Shown piece by piece: positions 22,911 through 25,984 of a stretch of DNA of 25,984 nt. The stretch is from NCBI GenBank assembly GCA_964574815.1, contig CAZNPL010000055.1, forward strand, positions 1 to 25,984. Direction: 5' to 3'. How positions within the stretch are numbered: position 1 is the stretch's first letter; the number at the start of each line of letters is the position of its first letter. The DNA comes from CAZNPL01 sp964574815. GTDB lineage: Bacteria > Planctomycetota > Phycisphaerae > UBA1845. The notes below the pieces were generated by a model. That model made no database searches and was not told the DNA's origin. It was given only the letters and a program-made list of their open reading frames with translations. The translations under genes were made by a program, and so were the position numbers.

Positions 22911-23504
22911 GCGCCAAACGAACCCAACCTCTACGAAAGTCATCCCGCCGCAGGCGGATCAGTCTTCAGTCGTCCAAGCGTCCCGCCCACGCCCCCGCCG
23001 CTCCCAGCCGCAGGCGAGTGCCGGCGCCAAACGAACCCAACCTCGACCGGAACGGTCAGCCGTCAACCTTTCCGCGACCCTACGCCCTTGCCCCGTCCCT
23101 CGCGGGCGACGCCCCGGCGCCAAACGAACCCACCGTCGGGCAAGTCGTCAGTTCTCAGCCTTCAGCAATGACGCCGCCGTGCGGCCCACGTCCCCCATCA
23201 GAGCCGGGAGCGCCAGCGACCGGACCCCAAGCCTCCCGGTCAATCGCCCCGGCGCCAAACGAACCCAAACCGATCCGGAAGCCACAAGCCGCGCCCGCCC
23301 AAATCGCCACGTTCCTGGCCACCGCCTTCGTGCCTTCGTGCCTCCGTGCCTTCGTGCCTCATTCTTCTTCCAAACGAACCCAAGTTCAGGCCGAGTTGTC
23401 GGTCATCAGTTGTCACAAATCCGCATCCCAAAACCGTCCAGACCTTCCCCTCCTGCCGCGTGCCAACCCTTCCTCGCACGTCCAAAATACCGAACGAAGC
23501 CACC
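22911..23504. repeat. Quasi-periodic repeat array with CAAACGAACCCA core
   Basis: The core GGCGCCAAACGAACCCA or close forms occurs at 22911, 23023, 23116, 23251 and 23370 (shorter), with a degenerate CCGAACGAAGCC near 23490. Starts are about 90-135 bp apart, separated by dissimilar sequence containing CAGTT/TCAG pieces. Translated, it gives the 'APNEP/KRTQ' phrases that I recall from spurious planctomycete ORFs. Spacers are unequal and cores short, so it is not a CRISPR array. Confidence 0.7.
23324..23360. repeat. 8-bp tandem repeat GCCTTCGT
   Basis: About 4.6 units: GCCTTCGT, GCCTTCGT, GCCTCCGT, GCCTTCGT and GCCTC. It lies inside the larger repeat array. Its reverse complement resembles bases 23824-23840 within mqnE. 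Confidence 0.8.
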
Positions 23505-23559
23505 GTGGCTCGGCCGCCTCCTGCCCCGTATACTCTGTGAGGGCACGGAGAACCCCTCG

Positions 23560-24825
23560 ATGACGCAAGTGAAGACCACAGATTCTGAGCTGCGCGGCGT
23601 GGCCAAGAAGATCCGCGCGGGTGAACGCCTCTCCTTCGAGGACGGGGTGCGCCTTTTCGCCTCACCCGACATCCACCTCCTCGGCGAGCTGGCCAACCTG
23701 GTCCGCGAGCGGCTCCACGGCCGGGCGGCGTACTACAACGTCAACCGGCACATTAATTACACTAATTTCTGCGTCCTTCGATGTAAGTTCTGCTCGTTTT
23801 ACGTTCCCTACGGCAAAGACGACGCGAAGGCACGGAGGCAACCGCCTGAGGCGGGCACGCTCCCGCTGGAGAGCACGGAGGGGACGACGGCGCTTTCGGT
23901 GCTGGCAGGCGGTGAAAAGGCGGCTTACGAACTGTCCGTCGAAGAGGTGGTGGCCCAGGCCCGGGCCTCTTACGACGGCGGAGCCACCGAAGTACACATC
24001 GTAGGCGGGCTCCATCCTCGACTGCCGTTCTCGTACTATCTCGATATGTGCCGCGGCATCCGCCAGGCATGCCCGCGGATGCACATCAAGGCGTTCACGG
24101 CCATTGAGATCATCCACTTCACCCGGATCAGCCGTCCACGCCGAACCATCGCCGAAGTGCTCAGCGAGCTGCGGGACGCGGGCCTCGGCTCGCTGCCCGG
24201 CGGCGGGGCCGAGATCTTCGACGACCGCGTCCACGACGAGGCCTTCAAGAACAAGGTCGGCGAAGCGGAGTGGTTCGAGGTCCACCGCACAGCCCACGAC
24301 CTGGGAATTTTCACCAACGCCACGATGCTCTATGGCCACGTGGAGCGGCGCGAGGAGCGTGTCGCCCACCTGATCAAGCTGCGCGAGCATCAGGACGAGT
24401 CGATTGCCACAACGAAGGCGCGGTTCAACTGCGTGATCCCACTGTCGTTCATCCCCGAGGGCAGCGCCCTGGACGAATTGCCCGGCCCGACGGGACTCGA
24501 AGATCTCAAGACGCTGGCGATCAGCCGGCTGATGCTCGATAACATCGAACACGTCAAGTCGTTCTGGATCATGCACGGCCCCAAGCTGTCACAGGTGAGC
24601 CTGAACTGGGGCGTGGATGACATTGATGGCACGGTGATTTACTATGATATAACAAAGCGGCAGGGCGGGGGTACCACCCGCCAGGAACTCTCGGTCGATC
24701 AACTGCGGCGGCTGATCGTCGAGGCCGGCTGCGAGCCCGTCGAACGCGACACGCTGTACCGTCGTGTGATTCGGGACGGCGCTGGCTGGCATACGGTCGA
24801 GCCGCACGCGACCCGGCAGCGCTGA
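23560..24825 (+). CDS. mqnE: Aminofutalosine synthase MqnE (radical SAM), with internal insertion
   Basis: The 421-aa product belongs to the radical SAM enzymes of the futalosine route to menaquinone; MqnE joins 3-enolpyruvoyl-benzoate and SAM to give aminofutalosine. The cluster motif is 'CVLRCKFCSFY' (C71, C75, C78), preceded by 'VNRHINYTNF' and followed by 'VHIVGGLHP', 'KAFTAIEI', 'LPGGGAEIF' and 'LSFIPEGS'. The start ATG 23560 has GGAG 9 nt upstream. About 30-35 extra residues (84-122, 'GKDDAKARRQPPEAGTLPL' and on) stand between the cluster and the 'YELSVEEV' helix, where other family members have only a few residues. Homology on both sides is intact, so the enzyme is probably active. No other mqn gene is in the window. 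Confidence 0.92.
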   Translation: MTQVKTTDSELRGVAKKIRAGERLSFEDGVRLFASPDIHLLGELANLVRERLHGRAAYYNVNRHINYTNFCVLRCKFCSFYVPYGKDDAKARRQPPEAGTLPLESTEGTTALSVLAGGEKAAYELSVEEVVAQARASYDGGATEVHIVGGLHPRLPFSYYLDMCRGIRQACPRMHIKAFTAIEIIHFTRISRPRRTIAEVLSELRDAGLGSLPGGGAEIFDDRVHDEAFKNKVGEAEWFEVHRTAHDLGIFTNATMLYGHVERREERVAHLIKLREHQDESIATTKARFNCVIPLSFIPEGSALDELPGPTGLEDLKTLAISRLMLDNIEHVKSFWIMHGPKLSQVSLNWGVDDIDGTVIYYDITKRQGGGTTRQELSVDQLRRLIVEAGCEPVERDTLYRRVIRDGAGWHTVEPHATRQR

Positions 24826-24836
24826 ATGTGCGAAAT

Positions 24837-24877
24837 GCCCCATCCGGACCGGCGCGGGAATGGGGCGGACATTTTTT
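24837..24877 (+). terminator. Probable intrinsic terminator after mqnE
   Basis: GCCCCAT (24837-24843) pairs with ATGGGGC (24860-24866) around a 16-nt GC-rich loop; six T residues (24872-24877) follow after a 5-nt gap. It lies 12 bp after the mqnE stop. Confidence 0.7.
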
Positions 24878-25170
24878 CCGTTGCGGCCTCAACAGGGTTC
24901 CGGATGTGGCCGCCGATGTCACGGTCGTAAAATCCGTCCCATAAGAACCGGGTCGGATTGACTTGTCACCTTGGGGCTTAATAGGATTCATCGGGAAGCG
25001 GACGGAAACGCGAACCAAGCCGCACGTCGTGCGAACCGATAAACAAGAGTGACTTTGGGGAGTCCGAGCTTGGAGAGAGCTTCGGCGACGGCGATAGCGC
25101 AGCGGCGCGGCAGCCGGGCGCAAGGGCCCACTTCGACGGGATGCCGTCGAGAGAGTTGGAGGTAGCCGGG
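24878..25170. other. Leader region of prkA
   Basis: About 290 bp with no gene. TTGACT (24958-24963) with TAATAG (24979-24984) after 15 bp is a possible but sub-optimal promoter, which would give a leader of about 180 nt. The leader is GC-rich with several short inverted repeats; no known riboswitch was recognised. Confidence 0.4.
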
Positions 25171-25984
25171 ATGGCCGCCACAGATGACATTTTCTCGCTT
25201 GTAGAGAGCAGGCTGGATCCGCAGCGGTTCCGCGAGCAGCACTGGGAAGGGACGTTCGTTGAGTACCTCGAGATGGTGGCGCAACGCCCCCAGATCGCCC
25301 GGAACGCGTTCCAGCGGCTTTACGATATGATCGCCCACTTCGGCATTGAACGCTACACGCGCGAGCGCCGCGAGTACGTGCGTTACCGGTTCTTCTCGGA
25401 CCCGATCGAGAACGGCCGGGACGCGATCTTCGGCCTTGAGCCGGCGCTCATGCAGCTTGTGGACTTCTTCCGGTCGGCGGCGCACGGCTACGGCACCGAA
25501 AGCCGCATTCTGCTGCTGCACGGCCCGGTGGGATCCAGCAAGAGCACGATCGTGCGGCTGCTGAAGAAGGGGCTGGAGTATTACTCGCGGCTCGAGGAGG
25601 GCGCCGTCTTCTCCTTTGCGTGGAAGATTCCGGGCAAAGGCGGCGAGACGGAATTCACGCGATGCCCGATGCACGAGGAGCCGCTGAAGCTGATTCCGCC
25701 CGAGGCACGCCGCGATGTCGTGGAGCGCTTCAACCGCGATCTCGATGAGCTGCACAAGATCCGAATCGAGGGCGAGCTCGACCCGTTCTGCCGCAAGATG
25801 TACGAGGACCTGCTCCTCCAGTATGACGGTGACTGGCGGAAGGTGATCGATCACGTCGTGGTGCAGCGGCTGATCCTGAGCGAAAAGGACCGCCGCGGGA
25901 TCGGCACCTTCCAGCCCAAGGACGAGAAAAACCAGGACTCGACCGAGCTGACCGGCGACATCAACTACCGCAAGATCGCCGAGT
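25171..25984 (+). CDS. prkA: PrkA-family serine protein kinase, 5' part
   Basis: The gene runs off the window after 271 codons. The start ATG 25171 has GGAGG (25158-25162) 8 nt upstream. The visible part is the N-terminal AAA-type domain of PrkA: 'FVEYLEMVAQRPQIARNAFQRLYDMI' (about 30-55), the Walker A 'GPVGSSKST' (about 116-124), then 'FAWKIPGKGGETEFTRCPMHEEPL' (147-170) and 'RKMYEDLLLQYDGDWRKVI'. In E. coli the homologue YeaG works with YeaH in stress and nitrogen starvation, and in Bacillus PrkA acts in sporulation. Homologues are usually followed by yeaH (DUF444) and spoVR-type genes, which I would expect beyond the window. Assignment is strong; the C-terminal kinase part is not seen. Confidence 0.93.
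   Translation, partial: MAATDDIFSLVESRLDPQRFREQHWEGTFVEYLEMVAQRPQIARNAFQRLYDMIAHFGIERYTRERREYVRYRFFSDPIENGRDAIFGLEPALMQLVDFFRSAAHGYGTESRILLLHGPVGSSKSTIVRLLKKGLEYYSRLEEGAVFSFAWKIPGKGGETEFTRCPMHEEPLKLIPPEARRDVVERFNRDLDELHKIRIEGELDPFCRKMYEDLLLQYDGDWRKVIDHVVVQRLILSEKDRRGIGTFQPKDEKNQDSTELTGDINYRKIAE

Larger units (their letters stand above)
22026..23559. other. Long region without a convincing gene, upstream of mqnE
   Basis: About 1.5 kb. The left ~400 bp is the gene B leader: TCGTGCGTTCCATCCCA at 22061-22077 and the segment 22357-22410 shared with gene A. A tandem 10-mer CTTTACATCG occurs at 22479-22488 and 22489-22498. From about 22740 the sequence is repeat-rich (CAAACGAACCCA family, below). 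A frame is open on the plus strand from 22570 into mqnE, but its translation is Arg/Pro/Ser-rich with no domain, so I do not call it a gene. Confidence 0.6.

Noticed and set aside
22911..23504. CRISPR array
   Set aside because: Cores are short and partly degenerate, spacing is unequal (90-135 bp) and no cas gene is nearby.
22570..23559. Long plus-strand extension of mqnE giving a 751-residue protein
   Set aside because: The added part is Arg/Pro/Ser-rich, covers the repeat array and has no domain; a ribosome-binding site and the family N-terminus place the start at 23560.
24988..25854. 288-aa antisense open frame over the prkA start
   Set aside because: It is the complement of the clear PrkA coding frame with no motif of its own.

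Overview
The window is GC-rich bacterial DNA that most probably comes from a planctomycete (Planctomycetota, perhaps the Phycisphaerae side). This is inferred from gene content: a tyrosine recombinase of the GFYxLRH type with the 'NCGFG' replacement of Arg I, two secreted cysteine-rich proteins with a C-terminal anchor, a TMTC-like membrane protein with a TPR tail, a UvrC-like protein lacking the nuclease half, menaquinone synthesis through futalosine (mqnE), a PrkA kinase, and several families of dispersed intergenic repeats. No rRNA or other phylogenetic marker is present, so the phylum is a reasoned guess.

Positions 1-5780 look like an accessory island. They hold a possible recombinase tail fragment, the last ~85 residues of an IS66 transposase, a secreted protein probably cut by that element, an orphan PEP-utiliser swivel-domain protein, a GrpE-like protein with a strong terminator, a 109-aa protein followed by an AAA+ ATPase, an excisionase-like HTH protein, and a tyrosine recombinase running toward it from a tRNA-Ala(GGC) gene. 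The recombinase reading frame carries an in-frame amber codon close to its apparent native start. The arrangement fits integration at the tRNA, but no second attachment copy is visible here.

Positions 6160-18000 look like ordinary chromosome: UvrC-like protein, XerD, an HExxH protein, the TMTC/TPR protein, an ArsR-methyltransferase fusion upstream of ahcY (probably a SahR-like regulator with its target), a DegT aminotransferase with a PDZ protein 12 bp downstream, and an SDR oxidoreductase. The gaps carry hairpin-forming dispersed repeats.

Positions 18030-22410 are a tandem duplication of a whole unit: leader, secreted anchored protein and terminator. The 3' ends are almost identical while the 5' halves have diverged, which suggests gene conversion. 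Positions 22440-23559 have no convincing gene but contain quasi-periodic copies of a CAAACGAACCCA core. Next come mqnE, which carries an in-frame insertion resembling the same repeat material, and the 5' part of prkA, which runs off the window.

The most unusual items are the amber-interrupted recombinase, the duplicated surface-protein units, the repeat-like insertion inside mqnE, and the 16-bp palindrome just upstream of ahcY. I did not find a clear multi-gene defence or biosynthetic system.
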